Counted from the first letter of the stretch, positions 43,033-54,867 are shown. The stretch: 64,000 bases of DNA from Hirsutella rhossiliensis (GCF_020360975.1 NW_025408671.1:5270001-5334000), one strand, 5' to 3'. Notes: generated from the letters alone by a model not told the origin. Made by a program: numbers and translations.

Positions 43033-43134
43033 GCGGCCAATACATGCGCCCATGTATTGGCCGCGGCGCGGCACGGGTAATGCCCGCCCCACTTTATTGG
43101 GATTCGCCTTGGTTCCATCTAAGTGGGGCGGGCA
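43033..43134. repeat. Two adjacent hairpins: GCGGCCAATACATG and TGCCCGCCCCACTT
   Basis: 43033-43046 and 43051-43064 form a perfect 14-bp palindrome with a 4-base loop; half of it recurs at 46721-46736 (CGGCGGCCAATACATG). Next to it, 43081-43094 and 43121-43134 are a 14-bp inverted pair around GGATTCGCCTTGG, the same loop motif as the hairpin at 21129-21205. Confidence 0.7.
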
Positions 43135-43259
43135 ACGAGTAATATGAGTCCGCCTTCCCCCTCACTTTGTCTCCCCTCTCTTCAATCAGCTATAACCTGT
43201 CTGTCAAGTGTAATCGTCTTCGAAATATCCCACGCAGCTATCCTTAGAAACTCACAGCC

Positions 43260-43648
43260 ATGCCATCCTACGAGTACAAGAGCTCTGGCACCAACAGCAA
43301 GGTTGGGCCCCCTTTCCTCCCCCATCCACATCCGCAACACCCAGAGCACGATATCGACGTACTGACGCGGAACAGGGCAACCACTACTGCTCTCGTGACT
43401 ACGGCAGCGGCGCTTCCAACAGCAACTCCTATCACTACTCCAACTCGCACGTCTCCCCTTGCCTTGACCCCTCTGAACCCAATCCCCGCGATCTACTAAC
43501 ACGTCGACAACACAGCAACGGTTCATACTACTACTCCAACCCCAACGGAAGCTCCTACTACAACGACGGCCAAGGCGGCTCTACCTACAAGTCTTCTGGC
43601 GGTGGTAGCGCCAGTGGCGGAAGCAAGAGCTCCAAGGTCGGCAACTAG
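43260..43648 (+). CDS. Small Gly/Ser/Tyr-rich conserved fungal protein, 81 aa
   Basis: Exons 43260-43301, 43376-43446 and 43516-43648. Product begins MPSYEYKSSGTNSKGNHYC and continues through SNSNGSYYYSNPNGSSYYN into a Gly/Ser tail (GGGSASGGSKSSKVGN). Intron 1 (74 nt) has donor GTTGGG and acceptor CAG. Intron 2 (69 nt) has branch site CTACTAACA and acceptor CACAG; the frame is kept only with the donor GCACGT, a GC-AG intron, since the nearby GT would shift the frame by one. The repeated Tyr-Ser-Asn pattern matches a widespread small fungal family of unknown function. No signal peptide. Confidence 0.75.
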
Positions 43649-43843
43649 CTTTGCCAACGGGACGTGGTCATCTTTTACCCAGCTTGTCGGCAGAGGGTTT
43701 CGTCAAAGACGCTCGCAATAAGTCAATGCCAAGAAAGTAAGAGTACAAGGGGAGGTGCTAGCTTACGGAGCTGGTGAGGAACGAACGCGAAAATAAATGG
43801 GGCGTGGGACGGGTCGCCATGTGGCTCGTGTTACGGAGGGCTC

Positions 43844-43881
43844 GGAAGGAAGAACCTTTCGTCTCTTCATTCCTCAAGGCA
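43844..43881. repeat. Copy of the dispersed CTTGAGGAACG repeat
   Basis: GGAAGGAAGAACCTTTCGTC followed by TCTTCATTCCTCAAGGCA; one base differs from the core found at 39511 and 58837. Confidence 0.75.
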
Positions 43882-44002
43882 AAGTGAGGATGACCATTGG
43901 CGTGTTGCACGTAACTTCTAGTAGCTGTTGTTGAGTCGTTGACCATTGCCTTACTAATCGAGTGCAAACTTCATGGTTTTTCTGATGACTGCTGACTGCA
44001 GG

Positions 44003-46406
44003 CTACGTCCCTAGTACCTTCTTGTCCTTCTGTGCTTCCCGAATAATGTCCTTCATTGTTCGATATAGTTCCGGCGCCGGCTTCTTCCACCTCTCACCGT
44101 TCGGAAATACCTTCCTCCTCAACCTATTGACCCATGGAATCAATGCCTGGTAGTATGGCGTGAAAACTTCCTCTGAAGTTCTGAGGAAATCGTCCTCGTC
44201 ATCAATTACGCCCTTTTTGGACCGAACCAGCTGGTTATCGCTTTGGTAATTCCAGCTCTCAAACTCAGTAGCTCCAACGTCTTTGCCTGGCCCGTTGTAG
44301 TGAACACAAATCCAAAAAATCACCCAAAAGAATGATTCAAGGTCGTGCATGAAGGAATGCTGCTCGTTGCCTAGCAGTGCCCCGATGGCCATGAATGCCC
44401 TTGTACCGGTCTTCCCTTTTGCTCCCGAGGCACCTTCTCGTTGGGCTTTAATGGCGAGGTCAAGGTCGATCAGGAAAGCTCGCCGGGAGGGGTTTTCATC
44501 GTCCTCATTGATCATGAGGTTGTTGATGGAGATGTCTGTGGAGAAAGTCCGCTTTGTACAACGATTGGTGACCTTCTATGCAACCCTCCAGCGCGGCAAG
44601 CATGGCCACGGGTGAGCTTGCATTGTATATCGGCTTTCCATAGTCGCGAAGAATGACCCGCCGATGTACACGATTTGGCTGGGCTTCGACACTTGCCTTG
44701 ACTGGAGATGTCGAACCGGATCGTTTGCTCGGCGGCAGGATGGCGTCAGTTTCGCTGGACGGTCGCTTCACGCCGGCGCCGCTGCTTTGCCCTTTGCGCG
44801 ACATACTGGACGCGCTCGCACTTGATGGCAATATCGCACGTTCCGATCGATAATTCGTAGCTTTGGTAATGTCCAGTCCCTTTCGAACATTGTTTTGGAC
44901 GTCGTCATCCGCACAGCGGACGCGAACGTTCCCGTGGTGGTAGTATCGGGCAACATTGATGACGCCTTTCTCAGTCGCTTCTTGGACAAGTATACCCTCT
45001 TCGTCACGGTCCGTGTACTGCCAGGAGTCCTTAATAACAAGCGGCGTCTGGGGGTCTTCTTTGCGATGTGCTTTCCAACAGATTGTCGCCCGGCCAGCAA
45101 TGCACCGTGCTCGCTTCATGACATCATCAATGATGAGACGCTCTGTTTTGCCGTTTCGTTCGATCTCGATGTACTGCTGGCCGCCGGATATTATCATTGT
45201 AGGGTCAAACCCAAGCATCCCCTTGTTCATCCGCAGAAATCCCAGGATTGCCGTCACAAACTGCAGCCCACCATACTTCTTGTTGATGTCGAATTGTTCG
45301 GAGGCGATCCCCCCAAGCCGGTCAAACTCCCATACCCTCATAAGAGATCCGCAGAGACTAAAGCCCAAGACGAAGCGACGGGTGTCTTGAGCCGCGAATA
45401 CCTCTCTCGCATACCTTGCGAGATCAATCCATGCAATCGATGCTGTGTCGGCCTTCGGGTTGCTTTTCAGTTCGCCAGCAACGAGAATGTGGGACCAACG
45501 ATATCTCAAATCCTCAGAATTAGGATTATATGTGATGTCGCTATTGACGAAGCTAATATCCATACTGCGCTTGCCTGTAGAGCCAACTAGTGGTGTCCTC
45601 GGCTGCGCCAACAGCTTTCGCCGAGCCGCGGGAGAAATCCGGTCGCCTGCGAATTCTTCCAGCTTCGGGATTAGGCCGCCAAACCAAGTCAGCACGTCGC
45701 TCTCTTTGGCGCATGCCGGCCATCCACTCCACCCGTCCTTGAAGAGTGGATTGTCGCCTTCTGTGCATCTGCGGAAGACTGCCTCAGAGACCATGTCGAG
45801 GTCTGGCACGTCTCCAAAGAAGGCTTTGTGGAAATGGGGAAGCCCGACATAGAGATGTTCGAGCTCCAACTTGAGGATTGGGTCGACATTCTGGCGGCAT
45901 TCTGACGAGTTCACGAGGCCGCTCGTGTTCTGACTCAATGGCGTTTGTTGGATCGACGAGAGTATCGGTCGGGGAGGCGGGGTGGATTCGGTGACGGCGC
46001 TGTAGACTTGGTCCCAGATCTCATTGTCAGGCCGCTTTTTGAGGACTGCGTCGAAGAGGGGCCGGATACGATCGAAGTCGAAGTCATCGGAGTCGACGGC
46101 AGAATTCAGTTTCAGAAGGTCGGTACGGAGCGTGCCACTGCCTATCTTCGAGCGCAGGTGACGAAGGGCAGGCAGAATTTGGAGTGCTGAGAGAAGATTG
46201 AACACAATATCCTGCACATCTGCACACAAGTCAGAAGAAATCCCTGTATTCTGGCCAGACGTACCTTGTCGGTCAAGCCGATCTAGTATGTCCGAGTGTG
46301 GCAGGCTCCGATCTTCACAAGTCGAGCTGAACGAAGCAAGGAAGGCGTCGAGACCATTCCCAATAGGATATTTCTTGATGAGCTCCGACCGATTCTGATC
46401 TGCCAT
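44003..46406 (-). pseudogene. FunK1-type fungal protein kinase, frameshifted in the HRD loop
   Basis: The 633-codon frame starts MADQNRSELIKKYPIGNGL at 46406 and contains the FunK1 N-terminal region with the hallmark VAGELKSNP, a glycine/substrate area (YGGLQFVTAILGFLRMNKGM) and VARYYHHGNVRV. It runs out at ADFLHR (about 44536), where HRDIS would be expected; the next frame continues ISINNLMINEDD, FLIDLDLAI (metal-binding Asp) and on to 44003. A 2-nt loss or 1-nt gain at that spot breaks the kinase between its catalytic Arg and Asp. A 45-nt in-frame intron at 46264-46220 (GTACGT...CAG) is possible. FunK1 kinases are expanded in Pezizomycotina and basidiomycetes; substrates unknown. If the indel is a read error the gene is intact (about 800 aa). 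Confidence 0.8.
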
Positions 46407-46582
46407 GGCGGCTGGCCTCGTCCGTGATGTCGTGGAAGGATTTGCGCGTCGTGGCGCGTTCCGATCGGTCGATGAGTGAAGGGAAATCGTTCAGCGCAAC
46501 CCTTCGCAGCCCAGCGCCTTGGAGAAACCCGACCCGACGAGTCTGACGGAAAAACAAGTTCCGAACACAGCGGACCAATCAA

Positions 46583-47741
46583 AACTCGGATATCTTAGTA
46601 TCCCTTTGAGTGCCGCAGTGAGCACGCAGGCACGGGACCCACATTACGTAGCTACATGTAAATTTCAGCCCAGGTCCGGCGGCTAATGCTAATGCTATTT
46701 ATTACGCCCGGAGGGAGTCCCGGCGGCCAATACATGGGCGCCCGGGTGCGCCACTAAGAACCGCAGACTGTCATTGGCCCATGAACACACACACGTATGG
46801 ATCTCGTCACCGCCCACTTTGCTCTCACCCCGGCCCAAGCGTCACGAGGATAAGCGAAGACAAGAGAGCCGAGCACGCGTTGGACGAGTGGTTATGCATG
46901 ACCAGGTCCTTGTGATGGCCACGTCCCGGACGGTCCCGCCATGGTCTCGGGTCGACTTGGCGGCTGCTCAGGCTAGGCGATGCCATCGTGGATGCATGCG
47001 CCAGAGAGTAGAGACGAGTGTTTCCGTCTCTCTATTTCTGATTAAGGTTGTTTGTTCACCCTGCCATCAACTCAACAGGACTCTGCTGCGGGTCGTCCAC
47101 GTGGGTCCCAAGACACGGTGTGGTTTGTTGCACCGGCACGTGAAACTGAGTCAAATCAGGCCTGCCGCTCTGCGGCCGTTTCTCTGCGGGGAGCCAATGA
47201 ATGGGGTGGGGGCTGCTGTTGGTCCTGGTGTCTGCCGACGGGCGCTGCCAACGATTTGGCCCTACAGTACCGGGCATACAGTGTGCTTGCCGGCTTCTAT
47301 CTGCAGTGATACCGTCGCATGCGTGCAGGCAGAGGCCCTCTGGCGGGCCACGAACCCAGCCTCGCCGTCCTGTACCGTACCGTCCGCATCCAAGCATCGT
47401 CAGGCTGAGCGGCGGCGGCGTCTGACTGTGGACATGAGAAGCCCTCGACCAACAGCGCCGGCCTTCTCCGGCTGGGAATCATCTGGCGGCGTGGGTCTGC
47501 AAAGCGTTCTCGACCCTTTTCCCCGGCCTGTTTCGCGCCTTCAGGCCAAAAGCACCCTGATCGCCTGGACTCGCGGGAGGTTTAGGGTCGTCGCCACTGC
47601 AGCCCCGAGCTTATCGTCATCCCCTGTTGGCCACGCATCCACGCTAACAGCAAAACGCCAACAGGGCTAAGTGGGCTTCGAACCCTCTCAGAGACCCTCT
47701 CAGCGCCTCTCTTCATCTCGTGTTGGCTGCAACAATTCAGC
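46583..47741. other. Intergenic between FunK1 and KHA1
   Basis: No supported gene. GC-rich open frames occur without domains. The hairpin half-site CGGCGGCCAATACATG is at 46721-46736. Confidence 0.4.
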
Positions 47742-47805
47742 ATGCCGCGGAACCCGCGCCCGCCAGAAACAACACAAGAGGGGAACGGGTGCCTCTCTCT
47801 CCCCA

Positions 47806-47836
47806 TCCTCCTCCTCCTCCTCCTCCTCCTCCTCCT
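47806..47836. repeat. (TCC)n microsatellite upstream of KHA1
   Basis: About ten TCC units; if the upstream ATG at 47742 is used they encode a Leu run in the N-terminus. Confidence 0.9.
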
Positions 47837-47984
47837 TGCCCCGCTTCGCCTCCACCCTCCTCCCCCGGATTCGACTCCTGGCGGCCTCACCTCTGCTACT
47901 GGCGCCTGGACGCCTCTCCATCTCCTCACAGGTAGTCGCCGCCGGCCCAGCCTCTCCTGCTCCTCTGCCTCCGCATCGACCACA

Positions 47985-50878
47985 ATGCGGCTCCCACGCA
48001 TTCTCCGTCTGGCCACGGCCGTCGCCATGGCCAGGCTTCTGCCCGCCGCCCGAGCAGCCGGAGCAGCCAATGCCACCGACGGTAACAGGGCTACTCCCCA
48101 GGGCGGTATCCTCGAAGGCGCCAACCCGTCCAAATACGATCCCAGCAACCCCATCATCCTCTTCATCATCCAGGTCTGCCTCATCGTCATCGTCTGCCAT
48201 GCCCTCCATTGGCCCCTCGCAAAGATTCGACAGCCCCGTGTCATCGCAGAGGTTGTCGGCGGCATCATCCTCGGCCCCTCCGTCATGGGCCGAATCCCTG
48301 GTTTCCGCGAAGCCATCTTCCCCGCCGCCTCACTGCCTAACCTCAATTTAGTCGCCAACCTCGGTCTCGTCCTTTACCTCTTCCTCATCGGCCTCGAGAC
48401 CGATGTCCGCTTTCTAGCCCGCAACTGGCGCGTTGCAACCTCCGTCGCCTTTGCCGGCCTCGCCCTTCCCTTTGGCATTGGCTGTGCTCTCGCTTGGGGC
48501 GTCTACAACGCCTTTCGCGATGATGGTTCCCTTACGCCCATCCGCTTCAGCGTCTACATGCTCTTCATTGGAATTGCCGTCGCCATTACCGTGCGTTTAT
48601 TCTCGACCCTGATCCTCGTTGCCCAGTAGGCCCTTTTGCTCATCTTCCTCTTCTCCAGGCTTTCCCCGTCTTGTGCCGCATCCTCACCGAACTGAAACTG
48701 CTCGACACCTCGGTCGGTGTCATTACGCTCTCGGCCGGTGTGGCCAACGACGTCGTGGGTAAGTTTGTCACGCACTCTTCCCCCATTGTCTCCTGTCTCC
48801 CACGTGCAAATGCTAACGAATGCGACTCCAGGCTGGGTGTTGCTGGCGCTCTGCGTCGCCCTCGTGAATGCCGGCACTGGCCTCACCGCCCTCTGGATCC
48901 TACTCTGCTGTCTCGGCTTCATGCTGCTGCTCACCTTTACTGTGAAGCCTGCCTTGATATGGCTGCTCCGCCGCACCGGGAGCATCGAAAATGACCCCTC
49001 TCAGAGCGTCATCTCCCTCATCCTCCTCATTGCCCTCGCCTCCTCCTTCTTCACCGGCATCATCGGCGTCCATCCTATCTTTGGCAGCTTCATGGCCGGC
49101 CTCATTCTTCCCCGCGAAAATAGGTTCAACATTCGCGTCACGGAGAAGCTCGAAGATCTCATCGGTGCAATCTTCCTACCCCTCTACTTCACCCTCTCCG
49201 GCCTCAACACCAACTTGGGCCTGCTGGACTCGGGAACCGCTTGGGGCTACGTCTTTGCCACCACCTTTGCCGCCTTCTTCACCAAGATCATTGGCGCCGC
49301 CCTAGCGGCTCGTGCCAATGGGCTGGTGTGGCGCGAGTCCTTTACCATTGGCGTGCTAATGAGCTGCAAGGGCCTCGTCGAGCTTATTGTGCTGGTGAGT
49401 CTTGTTCTTTATTCTCGCAAGGAATGTTGAGGAGGAGGCTGTCCAAACTTTTGGTGTCGGACTCCTCGCTTTTCACAATGCGACGAGTGACCATGAACTG
49501 ACCGACAATCGCGCAGAATATTGGCCTCCAAGCAAAGATCCTCAGCACGCGCACTTTCACCATCTTCGTCGTCATGGCGCTCCTCACCACATTTGCCACG
49601 ACCCCCATTGTCTCCTACCTCTACCCGCCCTGGTACCAGATCAAGATTGCGGCCTGGAAGCGCGGCGAGATTGACTGGGACACGGGCGCGCCCCTCCCCT
49701 CGTCCGACTCGGACGACAGCAGCCAGCAGAAGTCGGGCTCTGTGCAGCGGGTGAGTCGCATGCTTGCCTACATTCGCCTCGACAGCATGCCCGCCCTGCT
49801 CAACCTCGTGTCCCTCTTCGGCGGGCCCGAGCCGGCGTCGACGGCATCGGAGCAGACAACGAACTCGGCCAACCCCAAGGGCCCCGATGTCTCTGCCGGC
49901 TCAACCGACGGCCCCCGGAGACCCGTCTGGGTGCACGGCATGCGCCTGCTGCAGCTGACGGACCGCGACTCGTCCGTCATGACGGTGTCCCAGGTGGCCG
50001 ACTACAGCCGTCATGACCCAGTAGTCAACACGTTCCGCACCGTCGGCCAGCTCCACAACCTGGCCATGTCGGGCGAGGTGGCCGTCATGCCGGAGGGGCG
50101 CTTCGCCGAGGCCCTCGTCAGCAAAGCGGCCACCATGGCGTCGGATCTGCTCCTCATCCCCTGGAGCGAGACGGGCGGCATGGGCGACTCGCCCATCCTG
50201 TCGTCGGCCACTGTCGCGGACCGCATGGCGTCGACGTACAGCGCCTTTGTCCGGTCCATCCTCGACTCGCGTGACCGCAACGTCGGCGTCTTCTTCTCCC
50301 GCACCGACGATGCCGACGCCATCGCCGACGCCGCCACAAAGGGGTCCGGCCGCGCTCCTCTCTCCCGCAAGTACTCGTTTGGCGTCCAGGGCGACGACGT
50401 CCCCGCCGCTGCCCTGCCCACCAAGCCTTACAACATCTTCCTCGCTTACTTTGGCGGCCACGACGACAAGCTGGCCCTGCGCCTCGTCCTGCAGCTCTGC
50501 GTGCAGTCCAAAGCCACCGCAACCATTGTGCGCATCTCGGAGACTTCTCACCTCTTGGAAACGGCCAAGTCCTCGCTCTCGACCGACACGGCCTCGCGCG
50601 TCAAGTTCGAGACGAGTTCGGGCCCCACCACGGTCGAGGACCTGCTGCAGCTCGCCCAGCCCGCGTCCGGGCGGCCGCACACGCCCGGCCCCAAGGCCTC
50701 GACCCTCGTCGTCGTCGGCCGTAGCAGCGGCGCCCAGCTCGACCAGGGCAAGGCCGGTCGCGCGGCGCGCGAGGACCTCGTCGGCTGCCTCGGCCGCGTC
50801 GCGGGCCACTTTGTCGCGGGCGGCTTGCGAGCAGACTTGCTCGTCGTGCAGGCCAAGCAGAGCGCCGAGGCGAGCTAA
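47985..50878 (+). CDS. KHA1: K+/H+ antiporter, CPA2 family (KHA1-like)
   Basis: Exons 47985-48590, 48659-48758, 48832-49394 and 49517-50878; introns of 68, 73 and 122 nt with GT-AG ends. Product 876 aa; an in-frame ATG at 47742 would give 957 aa, but the extra part is low complexity, so 47985 (MRLPRILRLATA) is preferred. Residues from QGGILEGANPSKYDPSNP through about 400 form the Na+/H+-exchanger membrane domain (12 or so helices: QPRVIAEVVGGIILGPSVMG, LGLVLYLFLIGLETD, ITAFPVLCRIL, GVANDVVGWVLLALC, GLVELIVLNIGLQA). A long cytosolic tail follows with USP-like halves (VWVHGMRLLQLTDRDSSVMT; PYNIFLAYFGGHDDKLALRL). Yeast Kha1p exchanges K+ for H+ in Golgi membranes and supports alkaline and cation tolerance; same role inferred. 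Confidence 0.9.
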
Positions 50879-51080
50879 TTCGCTAATGATCAACGGATGT
50901 TTGCTGTATCATGACGGGACAGGCTCTACCATGATGCTTTGCATGGTGCCCTCCTGTTCCCTTGCTTGTATACTCTCCCTCTACGAAGGTGGCGATCAAA
51001 GGAATTTCAACCTCTTGAGGTCACAAGGGCCCCCTGCCACCGTATTACCTAGCGCTTACATACTGTAGAACAAAGAGCTA

Positions 51081-51465
51081 CCATACCCCACCCCCCTTTC
51101 GGTAGCACAATTGAACAAATCCCCACCAAAAGTCTTAATATTTCACTTACACCAATTCCAGCCAACTTTGAATATATTCGCAAGTCGTCACTTGAAGCAG
51201 ATAGAGAATTGACCGAATTCTACTTTTTGGAGGTTAAATGTTTGTACAGGGCTGTGTGGTCTGTGCGTACCTTGCACGCGAAATTACCATCCAGCCCCCT
51301 AATCTCCCTCTGCCTCTTGACGGTGATTCTTCTCGTTATTCCTCCACCACATGGCCAAAATGACCTCAAAACGGCCTCGGAGTATTTATACAGAGGATAG
51401 AATGGCAAATGCGATAATAGATGTCACAAAAAACGGCTTGTCGCAGTACCACGCCGCCCAAAAGC
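51081..51465 (+). mobile_element. pogo element fragment, 5' end
   Basis: Starts next to TA (51079-51080) with CCATACCCCACCCCCCTTTC, matching the terminus of pogo element 1 (right end at 21028). The transposase start at 51351 reads MAKMTSKRPRSIYTEDRMAN and stops abruptly in the HTH at 51460, where Helitron sequence begins. Confidence 0.75.
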
Positions 51466-51984
51466 ATAATGTTGACGTGGGCGTGAACGCGAGCAATCAA
51501 CGACTCTTCGGTAGGCGTAAGCTCGGGCAACCGGGCCGGCACAGGGCCAAAGTCGAGCTGATTATCCGCAGAGAAGAAATACGGCTCGCCGGGGCCGCGT
51601 TTCGCATCCTTTCGATAGCAACGCGCACAAATGCCGTCGGTATCGATCTTCAACTGAAACCAACTCTCTTGGCATCGACTGCAAAACTGCATTTGGTCAT
51701 TGTCCAGCTTTGTCCTGAACTCGCGGAGGGTGGTCTTGTCGCGGTCAGTCAAGGCGCAAGCGTCGAGGTCGCCATTCCACGCCGGATCTTGTGGGTGAAA
51801 TACCGCCGACTGTTCAGTTGGAATCATCACCGGGCTCCGAACACGTCGTGGCGGCCTCGACGGTCGAGTTTGCCTTCGAGATTGTCTCGGCCGCCCTCCT
51901 GTACCGGGGGCAGGACCACGGCGGCCACGCCTTGGCTGTGCCGAATGCTGCCGCATGCGATGGCGAAGAGGGCTTCCATCCACG
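51466..51984 (-). pseudogene. Helitron N-terminal (DUF6570-like) fragment
   Basis: Minus-strand frame with Zn-type Cys pairs FCSRCQESWF and ICARCYRK followed by LTPTEESLIARVHAHVNIM, the conserved block before the Rep domain in Helitrons. Compare DLSPVEERLIALHAPFGYI in Helitron 1. It is cut on both sides by pogo sequence. Confidence 0.7.
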
Positions 51985-51986
51985 TA

Positions 51987-52050
51987 CCATGCTTACCCCC
52001 CCTTCTGCTCACCCCCCCCCCCCTTATGCTCCGCAAAAATGTTGCCGCTC
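51987..52050 (+). repeat. Isolated pogo-2-type terminal repeat
   Basis: Next to TA (51985-51986): CCATGCTTACCCCCCCTTCT, then a longer C run and TTATGCTCCGCAAAAATG, nearly the same as 21541-21600. Identity stops at CTCCATACAAA, so only the left end of an element remains, or a very short MITE derivative. Confidence 0.75.
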
Positions 52051-52315
52051 CATACAAAGGGGGTGGTTATCCGTACAACACATTTTGGTAAATGTACAAC
52101 AGAAAGTGGAGTAAACGTGGCTTGGGTGTACCTAATACATGGCCAAAGGTCGTAGGCATGCAGGCATAGCACTTACACAAGGCCACACAGGCAGAGGTTG
52201 CAAGGCCATAACAGCCAGACGTTGTGAAGCCTGCAGAGTGTTGCAAGGCTATACAAGAAGAGGGCACACAAGCAGAGGCCATACAAATCAGGCGGCTTGC
52301 AGCCTCACAAGGCTA

Positions 52316-52354
52316 TGCCTTGAGGAACGAAGAGACGAAAGGATCCTTCTTCCG

Positions 52355-52389
<35 letters not shown>

Positions 52390-52469
52390 TTCCGATTATA
52401 TATATATATACAGGAGACCGGCCCCTTCCAGGGTCCGCCAATGCCTTGAGGAACGGACTAAAGCATTAG
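52316..52469. repeat. Dispersed CTTGAGGAACG repeat with (TA)n tracts
   Basis: Left arm TGCCTTGAGGAACGAAGAGA at 52316, then TA runs (52356-52388, 52395-52410), then CAGGAGACCGGCCCCTTCCA... and ATGCCTTGAGGAACGG with tail ACTAAAGCATT. The second part matches 58852-58910. It lies immediately downstream of Helitron 1's coding end. Confidence 0.8.
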
Positions 52470-52555
52470 TTGGCCGGCGGCAAGTATCAACGCGCCCGGC
52501 AGTGCTAAAGGACCCCCGTTCCCGAACTTGGTCAGTATGCCTATCTTTCGCAACC

Positions 52556-54867
52556 CTAATTCTCGTACATTCGTCTCGTTTCTACGGCCAAGTTCTTAAG
52601 TCTCTGCATTCCATCAACTATGGCCTGATCCAGCCCATTGCCAATGAAATCATGCTGTCTCACGGGACCGAGAAGCTTGATGCCCCGAAGCGTAGTGCAC
52701 CTGGACAGTTGCACATAGAGGCTCGTAAAATTGCATTTGGAGGGTTCCCCATTGGTCACACGATTTCCACGTAGCTCCAAAGTACTTCGACGAACGTTTT
52801 ACCCTGGGCCTTGTAATCGGTAAGAACAAACGCTGGTGCCACGGGTAATCCACGTCGTGTGCATCTTGCTGACAAGAATTTGAAGTGAGAGTTAGTCGAA
52901 TCGAGCGTATGTGACATGGGTCGGATGAGCACGGTCCCCAACGGCAGGGACGGTATCGCCAACGTTTTCGTCTCTTGAGACTGCAGAAGAATGCCTAGCG
53001 GTGGCCCGAAGTGGATTGTCACGTCATCTGCCAAGTAGTATCCTGGGTGATTGGGATCGAGTATAACGTCCACGGCAGTAAACTCGGCTCCGTTGACAAC
53101 TTTCAAGCCAGTATAGATGTTCTTGTTCACAACCACCGGCATACCTTGGGCGTAGAAAAGACACCAGGGACTTTGCAGACAGAGTCATCACCTTGTCCAA
53201 TGGTTTGTGCTATGATGTTTGGAGAAAGCGTGCCGTTGCGCCAGGTGTGAGTCGAGATAAAGATACGGATATGTTGCTTGTTGAAGCGCGCCCAGCCTAC
53301 GACAGCTTCCATGTTGAGGGCCCAGCGGGTGCGGTTCAGCGGCGTTATAGCACGCAAACCATTGTCGAAGGTGATTTGGGAGCGTCCTACAATGTTGGCG
53401 TTGAGCAAGTCGAGGTCTTGCCGTGTCTGCCGCCCGTCACGAACTCGATCCAGGAGTGCGCCGAGTTGGGGATCGTCGCGTGCCCGGACCTGGTCTTCGA
53501 GGAGCACAACGGTTTTGAACAGATGCCACAATCTACAGCCGCTATGGTGAGAGACGGTCGCTTGTCGCAGAGGTGCCTGGGTTCCGTCCGGCGGTCTATT
53601 GATCAGGAGGCTTGTTTCCCGCACAGGGGCGAACTGGTAGAAGTCTCCCATCAGCAGAACTACAGGCATCCCACCAAATGGCTCGTCCGGACAGTCACGG
53701 AGTGCCTGGAGATGACGACTGACGTTGTGCAGAGTGGCCCCCCCAAGCATACTGACCTCGTCAATCACGAGTACCAGCTTCTGTTTCCAGATCCATTTCT
53801 TCGCCTCCGAGAAAGGGGAGGCGGTTTGTTTGGATCGCGATGGGAATCTAACCCACAGGCCGAGTGGATCGTCGTGCCGCCAATCTGGGCCGCCGAACTG
53901 CCCGATGTGCCGGTTATCTGCAGAAGATGTGGCTGGTTTCTCGCCGCGAACACGTCCTTCAGGGCATCGATGATCCTCGACTTTCCCGTGCCACCCGGCC
54001 CGCCGGTATACTGGAGATGTTGGCCAGCTGAGTCCGGATTAGCCGTATACCTGTCTAGAAATGCGCAAACGAGTTGAAGGGCCATGGTCTGTAGATAGTT
54101 CAGTGTGAAGGTGGCTGCGGTGGTGTGCCCCATCTCCGCGAAGCTAGTCGCCGGAGTGACGTCAACGAGCATTCGAGGGCCTTGTTCATTGAGGTCACTG
54201 CCTGTGAGCGCAGCGGCGGTGTCCATATCGCCGTAGCGAGCTAGGGTATCGTCGATGTCGGCGCCATTCGTGGATAGTACGGTGCCCTGAGAACCACCCT
54301 CGATGTCGTCCAGCATTCGAAGATGCAACAGGTCTTGGGCCTTGGCTGCTGCTTGGACATCATCTCGAGATAATATTGGGAATTGGCACAAGGTGTCGCC
54401 TTGGTCGTGGGGTATATTGAGGTACAGATCCTCCTGACGTTGGACAAAGGGTTGTCCTCCAGCGAGGTTCCCCTTACGCACGTCGCGTATTAGATCCAAG
54501 AGGACGAGGAGTCCTTTGTGGCGTCAGTATTTTGCACGGAATTCCGCAAAATCTGGAGTAGAGCTGTGTAAGCCTGATGTTGAGCCATCGCTGGAGGCTC
54601 ATCCTCGTAGTGGCCGTCGTCCAGTGGGTACTCAACGTCAATTGTGTCGTCACCTCCGATCGACTGGCCCAGAGCTTCGTGTCTTTACGCGCGTCTTCGG
54701 CAGACTTTCTCAAAAGACAAATGTTGGAGACATGGAAACGGAGGCGGGGACAAAGCCCGGCCCGATGCCTCGTCCATATGTCGGTTATATCGCCTTGGCT
54801 TTCAGAAACGAAGTTTTCCCAAGGGACGAATAACGCCAAATGTAGGACCGAATTTCTGCACAGGCTG
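52556..54867 (-). pseudogene. Helitron 1 helicase domain (several frames)
   Basis: Walker A GGPGGTGKS near 53990, TGTSGSSAAQIGGTTIHSAC, Walker B VIDEVSMLGG near 53765, LLMGDFYQFAPVRE, then PVVVNKNIYTGLKVVNGAEF, FVLTDYKAQGKTF and YVQLSRCTTLRGIKLL at the end. Frame changes lie near 54480, 53790, 53140 and 52770. In Helitron 2 the equivalent region is one open frame. Confidence 0.85.

Noticed and set aside
42765..43118. 117-codon minus-strand frame
   Set aside because: Runs through hairpin elements; no recognisable domain.
46774..47670. 298-codon plus-strand frame upstream of KHA1
   Set aside because: No domain, biased composition typical of random GC-rich DNA, and overlapping open frames on both strands.
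47582..48358. 258-codon minus-strand and several plus-strand frames at the KHA1 5' end
   Set aside because: Shadows of exon 1 and the TCC microsatellite; only the antiporter frame shows family similarity.
49901..50893. 330-codon minus-strand frame
   Set aside because: Antisense shadow of the KHA1 tail; high GC third positions create long false frames.
52356..52410. Origin or centromere-like AT tract
   Set aside because: Simple TA microsatellite inside a dispersed repeat; nothing else supports an origin.
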